Shown here: positions 1-9,758 of the stretch, piece after piece
How positions within the stretch are numbered: position 1 is the first letter of the stretch
Layout: each line of letters opens with the position of its first letter
Assembly: GCF_010091945.1 (NCBI RefSeq)
Contig: NZ_WVIE01000004.1
Location: 62,001 to 126,000 of the forward strand
Length of the DNA: 64,000 nt
From: Myxacorys almedinensis A
GTDB taxonomy: Bacteria; Cyanobacteriota; Cyanobacteriia; Leptolyngbyales; Leptolyngbyaceae
Reading direction: 5' to 3'
The notes under the pieces: model-generated
What the model was told of the DNA's origin: nothing
Databases searched by the model: none
Seen by the model: only the letters and a program-made list of their open reading frames with translations
Program-made: the position numbers and the translations under genes

Positions 1-585
1 CCTTTACCACCCCGGTTAGCCCAGTGGCACGATCGAGCTAATCGTGGAGACTATTTTGAGCGAGTAGAGAAAACAACGCCAGGCTATCTGGTGTGGTCTG
101 AGTTTCCGGTTAAGGTTTATGTCGATGGGGGGCGAGAGGAGGCGCGATCGCAGGTCTGGGATGATGCCGTTCGCCAAGCTGTGGACGAATGGAGCGCCTA
201 CTTGCCCTTGCAGACTGTGACCCAAGCGCAACAGGCGGATATTGCGATCGTGCGGGCGGCTCCTCCCTTAAAATTTCCGCCGACGCAACGAGTCCGCTCG
301 GCAGAAACTCGATTTGAGCTTTACACGAAGGGATCACCGGCTATTTTGTATCATCGCTGCTCAATTTTTATTCAGCCAAGTCAGGCAGATATTTATCTAG
401 TCGCGGCGGCGCGGCACGAGCTAGGTCATGCGTTGGGTATTTGGGGGCATAGCCCAGTGGAGACAGATGCGTTATATTTTTCGCAAGTTCGCGATCCCTT
501 GCCCATTTCCGAGCGAGATGTAAATACGCTAAAGCGCGTTTATCAGCAACCCACGCGGCTAGGATGGAAGGTGTCTAAAAAATAA
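1..585 (+). CDS. matrixin-like zinc metalloprotease, 5' truncated by window edge
   Basis: The reading frame is open to base 1, so the gene begins outside the window; a GTG at 91 is internal and not needed as a start. The visible part is about 194 residues. Near the C-terminus HELGHALGIWGHS fits the HExxHxxGxxH zinc signature of metzincin proteases, with three His ligands and the catalytic Glu. The preceding part (VKVYVDGG, then an Asp/Ala-rich segment around DIAIVRA) resembles the beta-sheet of small predicted Zn-dependent proteases found in cyanobacteria. Its substrate is unknown, and any signal peptide would lie upstream of the window. The stop is followed 40 bases later by the DUF2252 gene on the same strand. 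Family assignment is firm; function is inference. Confidence 0.85.
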   Translation, partial: PLPPRLAQWHDRANRGDYFERVEKTTPGYLVWSEFPVKVYVDGGREEARSQVWDDAVRQAVDEWSAYLPLQTVTQAQQADIAIVRAAPPLKFPPTQRVRSAETRFELYTKGSPAILYHRCSIFIQPSQADIYLVAAARHELGHALGIWGHSPVETDALYFSQVRDPLPISERDVNTLKRVYQQPTRLGWKVSKK

Positions 586-625
586 TCTGGCTGTAGCAAA
601 TAGCTTACGCTACGGATGGGAGTGA

Positions 626-1834
626 ATGACCGAGCGAGATGTGGTTGCCCAAATTCAAGCCTTTAACAAAGGACGCCATCCTCAAGCGCTGATCTTGAAG
701 TATAAAGCGATGGCAAAGAACGCCTTTGGGTTTCTGCGCGGAACGTGTCATCTGTTCTATCAGGATTTGCCTGCTGCCCTGCCGGTCTTTCAAAAGGCTC
801 CACTTACTTGGAGTTGCGGCGATTTGCACTTTCAAAATTTTGGCAGTTTCAGAGGCGACGATCGCCTAGTCTATTTCGATGTGAATGATTTTGATGAAGC
901 GCTGCTTGCCCCTTGTACATGGGATATTTCACGATTTCTAACGAGCATTTTAGTTGGAGCGCATACCCTCGGCGTCACCGACGAAGACGCGCAAGCCTTG
1001 TGCCAGTGCTTTTTGAAAACTTATACGGCGGCATTGGCAACGGGAAAAGCGAGCACAGTGCACGGCACAACGGCAACCGGACTTGTAAAAGACCTGTTAA
1101 AGCATCTCAAAACCCGAAGCCGTAAACAGTTTTTAGACGAGCGAACCATTGTGAAGGGTAAGACGCGATCGCTAAAATTAATCCCAGACAAAACCCTTGC
1201 CATCCGTGATTGCGATCGCACCCGCATCACAACGTTGATCAATACGTGGGCAGCCCATCAGAGCGATCCCCAATTCTTCAACGTGTTAGACGTCGCCTAT
1301 CGCATCGCTGGCACTGGAAGTTTGGGCTTAGAGCGCTACAGCGTTCTGGTGGAGGGATCGTCTCACGGCAATTGTTTGCTCGACCTCAAAGCCGCGCGAC
1401 CGTCCTCGCTTCAACCCTACGCCCAATTTCCCCAACCGATCTGGGGCAGCGAAGCTGAGAGAATTACAGCAATTCAGTTTCGGTTTCAAGAATCTGCTCC
1501 GGCGTTGCTCAATCCGCTCACGCTAGCCGATAAATCCACCGTTAAATCCTTCGTGCTGCGAGAACTTCAGCCCACAGCCGATCGCGTGGATCTCAATCAA
1601 TGGAAGGGCAAAATCAAACGCCTACAGAACGTAGTGGAAACCATGGCAGAAGTGACCGCATGGGGACAGTTACGAAGTGGTGGGCGGCAAGGATCTGCGA
1701 TCGCAGATACCCTGATCGCCTTCGCGGAAGATCCCGTTTGGCATCCCCCTATTCTGGACTATGCGCGATCGTACGCCGCTCAAGTCGAAGCCGATTATCA
1801 GATCGCTCAGTCTGCCTGGAATGACCTTGCCTAA
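626..1834 (+). CDS. DUF2252 family protein
   Basis: A 402-residue protein. The segments GDLHFQNFGSF and VYFDVNDFDEA followed by WDISRFLTS are the hallmark of DUF2252, a family that looks distantly kinase-like (the His-Asn and Asp positions resemble aminoglycoside phosphotransferase and HipA folds). No substrate is established for the family. The ATG is preceded by GGGAG about five bases upstream, which supports this start. The last four bases overlap the 3' end of the convergent gene 1831-2226. Length is typical of the cyanobacterial members. Confidence 0.85.
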   Translation: MTERDVVAQIQAFNKGRHPQALILKYKAMAKNAFGFLRGTCHLFYQDLPAALPVFQKAPLTWSCGDLHFQNFGSFRGDDRLVYFDVNDFDEALLAPCTWDISRFLTSILVGAHTLGVTDEDAQALCQCFLKTYTAALATGKASTVHGTTATGLVKDLLKHLKTRSRKQFLDERTIVKGKTRSLKLIPDKTLAIRDCDRTRITTLINTWAAHQSDPQFFNVLDVAYRIAGTGSLGLERYSVLVEGSSHGNCLLDLKAARPSSLQPYAQFPQPIWGSEAERITAIQFRFQESAPALLNPLTLADKSTVKSFVLRELQPTADRVDLNQWKGKIKRLQNVVETMAEVTAWGQLRSGGRQGSAIADTLIAFAEDPVWHPPILDYARSYAAQVEADYQIAQSAWNDLA

Positions 1835-2226
1835 GCGTCTCCGCCTGCCCTTGCCGATGTTGGCACCCACGTCTGGCAGGCATTAATCCCTAGCTGCGGA
1901 TTCTGTTCGTACTCTGCGCCTGTTACCCAAACACTGATCGAGCGATCTGCGTCTACAAAGTAAAGATAGCGAGCCGTGGGATCATACTTCAACCCCACCT
2001 TGAGATTAGAGTAGTCATCCTCGCAAATCTCAAACCCAAACCGCACCACAATTTGAGCAATCAGGCATTCTGGTGTATCGCTCGATTCTCCAGAAATATC
2101 GCGTTCTTGCCAAAACTTATCTAAAAACCGTTCTAGAGTAGGCAACACCTTGCTAGGGGAGCCATCGCGACTGGCATACACGATCGCTGGGTTTCCCTCG
2201 ACAATAAAGTGGCAGGGAGTTTCCAT
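1831..2226 (-). CDS. conserved hypothetical protein, 131 aa
   Basis: I do not recognise a named family. The protein is acidic, has no signal peptide or membrane segment, and reads like a small soluble alpha/beta protein (FIVEGNPAIVYASRDGSP near the N-terminus, YLYFVDADRSISVWV near the C-terminus). It ends in a tail-to-tail overlap of four bases with the DUF2252 gene. The ATG start at 2226 has no strong ribosome binding site. The amino-acid pattern is consistent with a real cyanobacterial protein rather than a chance frame. Confidence 0.65.
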   Translation of the reverse strand: METPCHFIVEGNPAIVYASRDGSPSKVLPTLERFLDKFWQERDISGESSDTPECLIAQIVVRFGFEICEDDYSNLKVGLKYDPTARYLYFVDADRSISVWVTGAEYEQNPQLGINACQTWVPTSARAGGDA

Positions 2227-2294
2227 AAATTAGAAGTGCGTGAAGGATGACTTGATCATTCCACAATTCTCTCCAATCTCTTAAATCTTTTGAA

Positions 2295-2323
2295 ACCGTC
2301 GAGGATACTGCTACCTCAACGGT
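2295..2323. other. imperfect inverted repeat between divergent genes
   Basis: ACCGTCGAGG (2295-2304) and CCTCAACGGT (2314-2323) pair at nine of ten positions around a 9-base loop. It lies in the 266-base divergent gap between the 131-aa gene and moeA. No T-run follows on either strand, so an operator or an RNA hairpin is as likely as a terminator. Confidence 0.3.
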
Positions 2324-2492
2324 CTAGAACGTGAGAATGTTTGTAGTTCCTAACAGAACAAAAAAGTTGACAACTGCTTTAAGGGTGTGATGAAAGCCTT
2401 AAAGCAAGCCGTGCAGCGGCTCAAATCAGTAGAGACGAGGTGTAATACTAGGTATACCTGTTAGATTCCCCCTCATATTGGACATCTAGTAT

Positions 2493-3728
2493 ATGCTGCC
2501 TGCTCAAGAAGCTGAAGCGCTGATTCTCGAAGCTGTTCACCCCTTAACTGCCGAAAGCGACATAGAACAGGTTGAGTTAGCGTCTTGCCGCGATCGCGTC
2601 CTCGCAACCCCGGTCACTAGCTCGCTTGATTTTCCTCATTGGGATAATTCTGCGATGGATGGCTACGCTGTTCGGTTTGAGGATGTGAAAGGGTGCAGCG
2701 CTGAGCAGCCTGCGAGCCTAAACATTGTTGAAGAAATTCCCGCCGGGTATCAACCCCGCAAGCGCGTTCAAGCCGGACAAGCCGCGCGAATTCTCACGGG
2801 ATCACTGATGCCAGCAGGAGCCGACACGATCGTGATCCAAGAGCATACTCAACGGCACGAGGAAACGGTTTTGGTTTTAGAGCCGCCCTCAGAACCGAAG
2901 GCATTTGTTCGGCATCGCGGAGCATTCTACAAAGCAGGGAATCCCCTTTTAGCGCCTGGAATTAGGCTTAAAGCGCCAGAAATTGCGGTTCTGGCAGCCG
3001 CACAGTGTACAAAAGTGCCTGTGTTTCGGCGGTTGCGGGTGGCAATCTTATCAACCGGAGACGAATTGGTTTCACCAGAGCAACCGTTGCAGCCAGGGCA
3101 GATTGTCGATTCTAACCAATATGCTCTGGCGGCGCTAGTGGCGCAAATTGGGGCAGACCCCTTGCTGATGGGCACCGTGCGCGACAATCCGGACGATTTA
3201 AAGCGCGCTATCTCAACCGCTACTCAATCTGCCGATGTGGTGCTGTCGTCTGGCGGCGTTTCGGTGGGAGAGTATGATTATGTCGATCGCATCTTGGCAA
3301 CCCTAGGAGCCAACATTCACATCCGTTCGGTGGCGATCAAACCAGGGAAACCGCTCACGTTTGCTACGTTTCCCCATGCCTTATATTTTGGGCTGCCGGG
3401 CAATCCGGTGTCGGCAATGGTGACCTTTTGGCGATTTGTGCAGCCTGCCATTTTAAAGAAATCAGGCTTGGCAACCGGATGGCAACCGACGTTTATCCGA
3501 GCGATCGCATTACACGATCTGCGATCGAATGGGCAACGCGAAACCTATGTGTGGGGAACCATTACCCTTTCAGACGGCATGTACCATTTTGCTAGAGCAG
3601 GCGGCGACCACAGTTCGGGTAACTTAATCAATCTAGCGGGGACAAACGCTCTGGGCGTCATGGCGATCGGGCAAACCCAAGTCCGCGCAGGAGACTCCCT
3701 GCAAGTTCTAGATCTACATCGGGGGTAA
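2493..3728 (+). CDS. moeA: molybdopterin molybdenumtransferase MoeA
   Basis: A 411-residue protein that inserts molybdate into adenylylated molybdopterin to make molybdenum cofactor, in the cytoplasm. The N-terminal part has the MoeA signature DNSAMDGYAVR, the RILTGSLMPAGADTIVIQE segment of domain III, the MoCF-binding core ILSTGDELVSP ... GQIVDSNQY, and SSGGVSVGEYDYV and KPGKPLTFA further on. The C-terminal beta-barrel domain IV follows. Length matches E. coli MoeA (411). The ATG at 2493 is the natural N-terminus for the family. It stands alone; no other moa/moe gene is nearby. It is convergent with ftsZ, 75 bases away. Confidence 0.95.
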   Translation: MLPAQEAEALILEAVHPLTAESDIEQVELASCRDRVLATPVTSSLDFPHWDNSAMDGYAVRFEDVKGCSAEQPASLNIVEEIPAGYQPRKRVQAGQAARILTGSLMPAGADTIVIQEHTQRHEETVLVLEPPSEPKAFVRHRGAFYKAGNPLLAPGIRLKAPEIAVLAAAQCTKVPVFRRLRVAILSTGDELVSPEQPLQPGQIVDSNQYALAALVAQIGADPLLMGTVRDNPDDLKRAISTATQSADVVLSSGGVSVGEYDYVDRILATLGANIHIRSVAIKPGKPLTFATFPHALYFGLPGNPVSAMVTFWRFVQPAILKKSGLATGWQPTFIRAIALHDLRSNGQRETYVWGTITLSDGMYHFARAGGDHSSGNLINLAGTNALGVMAIGQTQVRAGDSLQVLDLHRG

Positions 3729-3803
3729 GCCAAAGCGTTGATCGACACCCAAAAGCAGATGGCGCATGGGGTTTCACCTGGTTTTTGAAAGCCTAGTACT
3801 GCA

Positions 3804-5111
3804 CTATTTTTGGGGTCTACGCCGTTGTAGGAACTCAGGAATATCCAGCCCACCCGGTTTTTGCTGTGGCGGCTTTTGCTCAGGGGCAGCCCCCGGCGGC
3901 ACAGACGAAGACCCAACTGCCGGACGTTTTGACGTTGGAACTGCCTCTTTGTCTGACGAGAGCGGCTGGGCATCGGGAGAAAACCCGGTAGCAATCACAG
4001 TGATGCGAATCTCTCCTTGCAGCCGATCGTCAATCACCGCTCCAAAAATAATATTGGCGTTGGGATCAACCGCTTCGTAAATAATTTCAGCGGCAGCGTT
4101 TACTTCGTGCAGGGTCAGATCTTGCCCACCCGTGATGTTGAACACGACACCCCGTGCTCCATCGATCGACGCTTCGAGCAGCGGAGAAGAAATCGCCGCG
4201 ATCGCAGCTTCTCTCGCCCTCGACTTGCCAGAACCAATGCCAATCCCCATCAATGCCGATCCCGCATCCGCCATAATTGCCCGCACATCAGCAAAGTCAA
4301 CGTTGACCAATCCTGGAATCGTGATGATGTCAGAAATACCCTGAATGCCTTGACGCAATACATCATCTGCCGTACGAAACGCCTCCTGCACCGGAGTTTG
4401 TTCAGAAATTACGGACAGCAATTTATCGTTGGGAATAATAATCAGCGTATCAACACGGCTTTGCAGAGCCGCGATCCCTTCTTCTGCCTGACCCGTGCGG
4501 CGGCGTCCTTCAAAGGTAAAGGGGCGAGTCACCACGCCAACCGTTAACGCGCCTAGCTCTTTCGCCACTTCTGCCACGATCGGGGCTGCCCCCGTTCCTG
4601 TACCGCCGCCCATGCCTGCGGTGATAAACACCAAATCCGAATGTTCTAGCGCCGAGGCAATCTCATCTCGCGATTCTTCGGCAGCTTTTTGCCCGATCGC
4701 CGGATTGCTCCCCGCCCCCAGCCCTCTGGTGAGTTTCTGACCAACTTGCAACCGCTTGGGGGCCGAAGACTGCGCCAGCGCTTGAGCATCGGTGTTGATC
4801 GACCAAAACTCAACCCCCGACACATCGCTTGCGATCATGCGATTGACCGCATTGCCGCCGCCACCCCCTACGCCAATAACCTTGATTTTCGCCATGCTCC
4901 CAGGCACAATGTCACCGCTCCTTAGATCTTCGCCAGGTACAGCTTTGAGTCCGGCAGATTGCCCTAAATATAGACCAGAATTAAAGGGGTTAGAGGTTTC
5001 TGCTGACGTTGAGAAATTATTCGGTGTTCCGTCCGTATGGGAGCTTTCGTAGCCCTGCTCTTTCTCGTTGAGCGTCATCGGAACGGCATTTGACTCATGG
5101 TTAAGCGTCAT
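3804..5111 (-). CDS. ftsZ: cell division protein FtsZ
   Basis: Tubulin-like GTPase that polymerises into the Z ring at midcell. The GTP-binding features are present: [13 protein letters not shown], the tubulin signature [10 protein letters not shown], and the T7 loop [11 protein letters not shown]. The globular core is preceded by about 55 extra N-terminal residues, as in many cyanobacteria, and followed by a Pro/Gln-rich linker and the C-terminal peptide [10 protein letters not shown], which binds membrane tethers. Two in-frame ATG codons (5111 and 5078) could start it, and the N-terminus repeats the short motif MTLN at both. It lies downstream of ftsQ on the same strand, the usual cyanobacterial order, with a 100-base gap. 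Confidence 0.96.
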   Translation of the reverse strand: MTLNHESNAVPMTLNEKEQGYESSHTDGTPNNFSTSAETSNPFNSGLYLGQSAGLKAVPGEDLRSGDIVPGSMAKIKVIGVGGGGGNAVNRMIASDVSGVEFWSINTDAQALAQSSAPKRLQVGQKLTRGLGAGSNPAIGQKAAEESRDEIASALEHSDLVFITAGMGGGTGTGAAPIVAEVAKELGALTVGVVTRPFTFEGRRRTGQAEEGIAALQSRVDTLIIIPNDKLLSVISEQTPVQEAFRTADDVLRQGIQGISDIITIPGLVNVDFADVRAIMADAGSALMGIGIGSGKSRAREAAIAAISSPLLEASIDGARGVVFNITGGQDLTLHEVNAAAEIIYEAVDPNANIIFGAVIDDRLQGEIRITVIATGFSPDAQPLSSDKEAVPTSKRPAVGSSSVPPGAAPEQKPPQQKPGGLDIPEFLQRRRPQK

Positions 5112-5211
5112 TGGAATTTCAAGCGATGGGAGGACAGACCGTGAAGTTTCGACAATTTTAGGCGTAGGTGAAGAAATTAGCTAGTTGGGAAATTGTCCCA
5201 CAGCTTGGACT

Positions 5212-6036
5212 TTATGGAGTACCTAATTTTACAGGAGTTTTGGACGCATTCATATGAACCTTGGGCGAGTCAGGATTGCTCAGATCAATATGAGAGATCT
5301 GAGTGGGGCTGATGCGAGTATTTAGGCGGCGCATCTGATCGAGCCGCGTTAATTGATTGGGAAAATTATCGCCATAGGAACCAAAATGAACGACCCCCAA
5401 TTCTGTTTTTAAGATTAAGTTTGTGGGATCATCCCAAATTACCTCAAGCACTTTAACGGGGTTCCGCGCGATGGCTTGATAGAACGCTGACCAGTAGGGG
5501 CGGTAGGACTCTAGCTCACCACTCACTTTTAGCGTTGGTTGCTTAAAGTTTTGATTTAAGGCAGTGTAGCTCTGAAGGGGAATGGACAGACCGCTATCGT
5601 CTAACAGAGCAGGCTGAGTAGCCGATTGAGGCGTTTTTGCGGTTGAGACAGCCACCGGAACTCGTTCTTGAATCCGAACAGTCAAGCTGGGTGGAAAGAG
5701 TTGTCGATCGACCGTAGCTTGAGCGATCGGTGCTTTTGATTCGAGGGATTGGGCGATCGCTTGGGGCTGAATTTTGAGTAGCGACTGCGGGTAAACGATC
5801 GGCAGCAGCGATCGCACGGTTTGGTCAGAAATCAGGCGATTGCCCTCCACGGTTACTTGCTCTGGTTGACGAATGACCCAGGCAGGCAATGTCGCTGTCC
5901 AAACGGCTCCGGCAGCCAGTCCTAAAATAGCAATCTGACGCCATCCACTCTGAAAAAATCGAATGCGCCGTTGATGGCGGAGGGTGCGGCGGCGCTGGTT
6001 TAGTTCCGTGGGCGACACGGGGGCAATGGTAGTCAT
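5212..6036 (-). CDS. ftsQ: FtsQ/DivIB-type cell division protein with POTRA domain
   Basis: A bitopic membrane protein of the divisome. With the ATG at 6036 it has a short basic cytoplasmic segment (RRRTLRHQRRIR), one transmembrane helix (IAILGLAAGAVWTATLPAWV), then a POTRA domain beginning VTVEGNRLISDQTVRSLLP. The extracytoplasmic beta domain continues to the end. An upstream in-frame ATG at 6111 would add 25 residues without FtsQ character, so I prefer 6036. The gene immediately precedes ftsZ in the same direction, which supports the assignment despite the low sequence conservation of the family. Residues around IQERVPVAV fit the FtsQ consensus. Confidence 0.88.
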   Translation of the reverse strand: MTTIAPVSPTELNQRRRTLRHQRRIRFFQSGWRQIAILGLAAGAVWTATLPAWVIRQPEQVTVEGNRLISDQTVRSLLPIVYPQSLLKIQPQAIAQSLESKAPIAQATVDRQLFPPSLTVRIQERVPVAVSTAKTPQSATQPALLDDSGLSIPLQSYTALNQNFKQPTLKVSGELESYRPYWSAFYQAIARNPVKVLEVIWDDPTNLILKTELGVVHFGSYGDNFPNQLTRLDQMRRLNTRISPTQISHIDLSNPDSPKVHMNASKTPVKLGTP

Positions 6037-6277
6037 CCTGAACGTCTCACACAGGGCAAAGGGGAAATTGATCGTCTTAGCCATTCTGCCAAGACTTGCG
6101 ACGGATCTCAACCTAAAACTTGAAAGCCTGATCGCTCAACTGTTGCAAATCCCTACTCTAATCGATTTGCTCTGCGATCAAACAACTTTTTTGAGCAGCT
6201 AATCAAGCGATAGAGAGCGCTATAGCGATGAACTGGAGAACTCCTAAACGGGTGTGCTACCAAGGTGCGTGACAGGT

Positions 6278-6736
6278 CTACGAGCTTGAGGCTTCCTGTA
6301 AAAGAGTCGCTACCCGCTCGCCAAACTCTGGATCAACGTTAGCTAGACTCAGAAGCTGAAGGTATTCTTGCCGAGTCAGCCCTGCTTGTTCGATGAGGGC
6401 GATCGCGTCGGTTTCTATTTCTCGCTGAATGCGGAGCGATTCAGAGTCGGTTTCGGCGGCTTGCAGTTGTCCTTCACGCCGCTCGATCAAGCTCACCACT
6501 TGAAGACAGGCGGAAACGAACTGGCTCACTTTCTCTGAAGAGACTTTTTCCGAAGAAATGGTGCTGGTATCGATCCCCACACTAGAAGCCGCTTGGGATG
6601 GCACTATCGAACTATTCTCCTGAGCAGATGCCGCCAGAGATGCAGTAGGGTTAGCTAATACGCAATAGAGCGCGATCGCAATCATGAGCAACCCTCGCTG
6701 CGTTTCCTTCAAGATTCTGCACGGGACGACTTGCAT
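6278..6736 (-). CDS. DUF4168 domain protein, exported
   Basis: A 152-residue protein with an N-terminal hydrophobic segment (LLMIAIALYCVLANPTASLA) ending in an Ala-x-Ala-like signal-peptidase site, then a Ser-rich linker and a helical domain (KVSQFVSACLQVVSLIERRE ... AGLTRQEYLQLLSLANVDPE). The second half fits DUF4168, common in cyanobacterial periplasmic proteins of unknown function. The linker contains a direct duplication SSEKVSSEKVS. A start at the internal Met at residue 17 would give a shorter signal peptide and is possible. It lies 241 bases upstream of ftsQ on the same strand but probably has its own transcript. Confidence 0.75.
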   Translation of the reverse strand: MQVVPCRILKETQRGLLMIAIALYCVLANPTASLAASAQENSSIVPSQAASSVGIDTSTISSEKVSSEKVSQFVSACLQVVSLIERREGQLQAAETDSESLRIQREIETDAIALIEQAGLTRQEYLQLLSLANVDPEFGERVATLLQEASSS

Positions 6737-6797
6737 TTCAACATCCTTACGATTGCGACTTTAGCGTTGAGCCTACGGTTATTGAGCAGATGGTGAG

Positions 6798-7091
6798 ATG
6801 TCAGATTTGAGAGACGAGCTAAAACAATTGTTGGATGAGGCGAAATGGGATTGGTTAATGCCCCATGAGGAACGCGGTAGGGTAATTGTTGTCGCCGGGG
6901 GGTTGGATTTGGTCGAGGTGGGAGTTGCGATCGCAAATGACAATCTATCCTCTGTTCAACACTGGATCAGCCAATGTTTGATTTACAAACCCTCAGACGA
7001 GCAGAAAGCCGTTTGGAGCCAAGACCAAGCCAAGCGATTTGATGCGCTGATTGTGCAGCCTTATGTTTTAGTGCAAGAGCAGAAGGGATAA
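6798..7091 (+). CDS. DUF2288 family protein
   Basis: A 97-residue soluble protein. The pattern LRDELKQLLDEAKWDWLMPH at the N-terminus, an Arg-Gly-Arg with a hydrophobic strand (GRVIVVAGGLDLVEVGVAIA), then VQHWISQCLIYKPSDEQ and a C-terminal FDALIVQPYVLVQE is that of DUF2288. Function unknown in all members I know. It is divergent from the DUF4168 gene, with 61 bases between the two starts, so the two promoters must overlap. Confidence 0.8.
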   Translation: MSDLRDELKQLLDEAKWDWLMPHEERGRVIVVAGGLDLVEVGVAIANDNLSSVQHWISQCLIYKPSDEQKAVWSQDQAKRFDALIVQPYVLVQEQKG

Positions 7092-7218
7092 TTCAGAGTT
7101 ACCTGAGTCCCATTGGTAACCGGTTGAGTTAGGGAGGCTTTTTGAATCGCAGATGCTTTTGAGCAGATTCTGCGCTTCATCCATCCTCCAAGCGTCATCA
7201 ACGCGGCTCTTCTAAACC

Positions 7219-7851
7219 CTAATTTTTGCCATCCTTTAGATGGGTTAATGACGATCCCGTGTGCCCTGTTGCAATCCACACAAACGCCCGTCCACCGTCT
7301 CGAAGCGCTTTCAGCAAAGGTTCGGGTGCTTGGGTTGACGGCACAGAAACCGGTTTGAGATGAATTCCTCGACTCCCCAACACAATTTCGCCAATCATCT
7401 GGGCGCGGCGCATGTGATAGTCGGACGTGACCACATAAACGCTGCGAATGCCTTGCTGCTGAAAGCGATCCACTAACGTTGTGAAATTTGTAACCGTATC
7501 AACTGCCCGGTAGTCCAGATTTAGCCGATTTAGATCCACTCCTGCTTCAGAAAAGACCCATTCTGAATAATCTCGCGGGGTTCCGGAGGAGACCCAAATC
7601 GGTAGGTCAGGATACTGCTTGGCAAATTCTGCGGTAAACTGTTCACGCTCGGCAGCCCCTCCCAACACGAGGATGGCATCTGGCTGTTCAAAGTGAATCC
7701 GAATGGTGCGAACGCCAAACCACAGAACTAAGGGCACCGCCGCCCATGCCCAGGGAAACGATCGCCGCCGCGATCGCTTCGTTACCCGCCGCGCAGAAAC
7801 CGATCTCGATTGTGGGGAAAACTCGCTTCGCGATCGCATGATGCTACCCAA
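7219..7851 (-). CDS. YdcF/SanA (DUF218) family protein
   Basis: A 210-residue protein with a basic N-terminus, one transmembrane helix (FPWAWAAVPLVLWFGVRTI) and a DUF218 domain: PDAILVLGGAAEREQFTAEFA, PIWVSSGTP, the conserved TVTNFTTLV and VYVVTSDYHMRRAQMIG. The SDYHMRRA motif carries the conserved His/Arg of the family. E. coli relatives (SanA, ElyC) affect envelope integrity; the cyanobacterial role is not known. An in-frame ATG at 7839 is an equally good start. Confidence 0.85.
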   Translation of the reverse strand: MGSIMRSRSEFSPQSRSVSARRVTKRSRRRSFPWAWAAVPLVLWFGVRTIRIHFEQPDAILVLGGAAEREQFTAEFAKQYPDLPIWVSSGTPRDYSEWVFSEAGVDLNRLNLDYRAVDTVTNFTTLVDRFQQQGIRSVYVVTSDYHMRRAQMIGEIVLGSRGIHLKPVSVPSTQAPEPLLKALRDGGRAFVWIATGHTGSSLTHLKDGKN

Positions 7852-7975
7852 TTGCTCTAACCACGTTCACACTTCAATGCCCACCTTACCAATCCCGGAC
7901 ACCAGCGCCAGGTCAAGGGTCGCAAGCGGCACTGGCGGCACTGGATGCCACATCTAACACTACCCTACCCACGCC

Positions 7976-8860
7976 CTACTGCTCAGGAGTTTCAGGCTGG
8001 GTTACTCGCTCAGATTGCGCTTGGGCAATCGTCGCTTGAATTTTGGGAACCGCAAAAAACGTCTGCGTATCTGCCAGCAAACGAGCGCCCCAAAGATTAT
8101 CCTTCAAAAATTTAATATCGCTGTAGCGGCTATCCATTTTGAGCGCCGACTCGCCCAACGCTAGAGCTTGGGCGCGATCGCCTTTCGCATACAGCGCTAC
8201 TGCCACCGCCAACTTTGGCTCAACCGCTTTTGCATCTAGCAAAACCGCCTGTTTCCAAAGCTTGATCGCTTCGTTGGCATCCCCTGCTTCATACTTCACG
8301 AGACCAATGTTGTTGATCGCAGGCCAAAATGCCTTGTCTTGAGCGATCGCTTTTTGGTAGCTGTCGATCGCCTCGTTGGGATTGTTCAACATCATGTGGG
8401 CGTTACCCAAGTCAAACAAAGCTCCCGGCGTATTGGGCTTGAGCTTCAGACCTGCCTGAACATAGTTGATCGACTGGGAATAGTCAGCTTTCTGAAAATA
8501 GGCACTGCCCAAGGCAAACGAAATGGCAGCATTTCTGGGATCAAGAGACTGGGCTTTCTTCAGCGACTCAATACCTTTATCAAGGTCGTTGGCTTGCAAA
8601 TACAAACTCCCCAAAATTGCCCAAGATTCCGGTGCTTTTGGCGCAAGTTGAGTCGCAAGCCGCGCCCGCGATAACGCCAATGGAAATTGCTGGAACTGAG
8701 CAAGCTGCGTCGCCTCTTGCAATAATCCTAAACCTTGTTGCTCTAGCTTATTGAGATCAACCTGGGGGAGGTGAGGCACAAGCTGCGCGGATGCAGGATG
8801 GGCAACCGCCCAAAACCCAAGCGCGAGGCAGGCAGACAGGAGAGAAAAGCGTCTTGGCAC
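7976..8860 (-). CDS. secreted tetratricopeptide repeat protein
   Basis: About 294 residues from a GTG at 8860, which leads straight into a signal peptide (PRRFSLLSACLALGFWAV ending HPASAQ). A TTG at 8968 would add 36 residues with no clear signal, so the GTG is preferred, though neither has a good ribosome binding site. The rest is TPR array: APESWAILGSLYLQANDLDK, NAAISFALGSAYFQKADYSQ, TPGALFDLGNAHMMLNNPNE and ERF-like repeats to near residue 250. It should act in the periplasm or thylakoid lumen as a protein-binding scaffold. It is divergent from thyX. Confidence 0.82.
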   Translation of the reverse strand: MPRRFSLLSACLALGFWAVAHPASAQLVPHLPQVDLNKLEQQGLGLLQEATQLAQFQQFPLALSRARLATQLAPKAPESWAILGSLYLQANDLDKGIESLKKAQSLDPRNAAISFALGSAYFQKADYSQSINYVQAGLKLKPNTPGALFDLGNAHMMLNNPNEAIDSYQKAIAQDKAFWPAINNIGLVKYEAGDANEAIKLWKQAVLLDAKAVEPKLAVAVALYAKGDRAQALALGESALKMDSRYSDIKFLKDNLWGARLLADTQTFFAVPKIQATIAQAQSERVTQPETPEQ

Positions 8861-9035
8861 AATAAGATAAGACTTGAAAAACGACAGGGTGCTGTCAGCT
8901 AGCTTAATCGATTTTGTTCGCGATCGTGACAAAAAACTTAAAGGATTGACTCTACCGTTTCCGAGCAATTCGAGGTATTCTACCTAGTTTCAAACCCTCT
9001 ATCCCACAAAGCTCACCGCTGCCGCCGCTCAACTT

Positions 9036-9758
9036 ATGGATCGCTTTCAAGTCGAAGTTATCTCCCAAACGCCCAACCCTCAACAAACCATCTACGCTGC
9101 CATGCACCAGGATTATGCAGAGGGCTTTGTGTGGGACGATCGCCATCACTTCCCCGACGAGCGTAAAGCCGGGGAGATGATCATCAAACACCTGCTGGCA
9201 GGCAATCGAGGGCACTACGGCCCGTTGGAGCATCCTCAGATTGTCCTCAACTGTGGCTGGTTTCCCCACAGCACCATGCAGCAGATTCGGACGCATCGGG
9301 TAGGCATCTCGTTTGATGTTCAGTCTTTCCGTTATACCGGGCAGCGCGTTATCGATGTTGTCGAAGGTAAGCGCGACGTTGAGGAGGTGTTCTACTTACG
9401 CCCGTTAGGCTTGTATAGCGATCGCCAAGGCAAAAAATACGAATACACCCCCGAACAGCGTCAGCAAGATATTGAGTGGTGTCTAGAGGCATGCAAACGC
9501 TACCAATTGCGCATTGGGCAAGGCTTTTCAGAAGAACATGCGCGAGGCTTGATTCCCTTCGACGTGCGACAGCATTGGGTGATGTCTGCCAACGTGCGAT
9601 CGCTGATGCACCTTTTAGATCTGCGCTGGAAAGCAGATGCCCAACTTGAAGCTCAAAAGCTCTGTGAGTCAAGCTGGGATCATTTCAAAGCCTGGGTTCC
9701 AGAAATTGCAGAGTGGTATGAAACCAACCGGCTAAAAAAAGCTCGGCTCTCACCCTAA
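9036..9758 (+). CDS. thyX: FAD-dependent thymidylate synthase ThyX
   Basis: A flavin-dependent enzyme converting dUMP to dTMP using methylenetetrahydrofolate and NADPH. The ThyX motif region reads RTHRVGISFDVQSFRYTG, corresponding to RHRx7S with the first Arg displaced by Thr, as in other cyanobacterial ThyX. The Tyr-Gly-Pro-Leu-Glu-His segment (HYGPLEHPQI) and the C-terminal NVRSLMHLLDLR substrate-binding segment are present. At 240 residues it has the usual size. It would replace ThyA for thymidylate synthesis; I see no thyA in the window. Confidence 0.95.
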   Translation: MDRFQVEVISQTPNPQQTIYAAMHQDYAEGFVWDDRHHFPDERKAGEMIIKHLLAGNRGHYGPLEHPQIVLNCGWFPHSTMQQIRTHRVGISFDVQSFRYTGQRVIDVVEGKRDVEEVFYLRPLGLYSDRQGKKYEYTPEQRQQDIEWCLEACKRYQLRIGQGFSEEHARGLIPFDVRQHWVMSANVRSLMHLLDLRWKADAQLEAQKLCESSWDHFKAWVPEIAEWYETNRLKKARLSP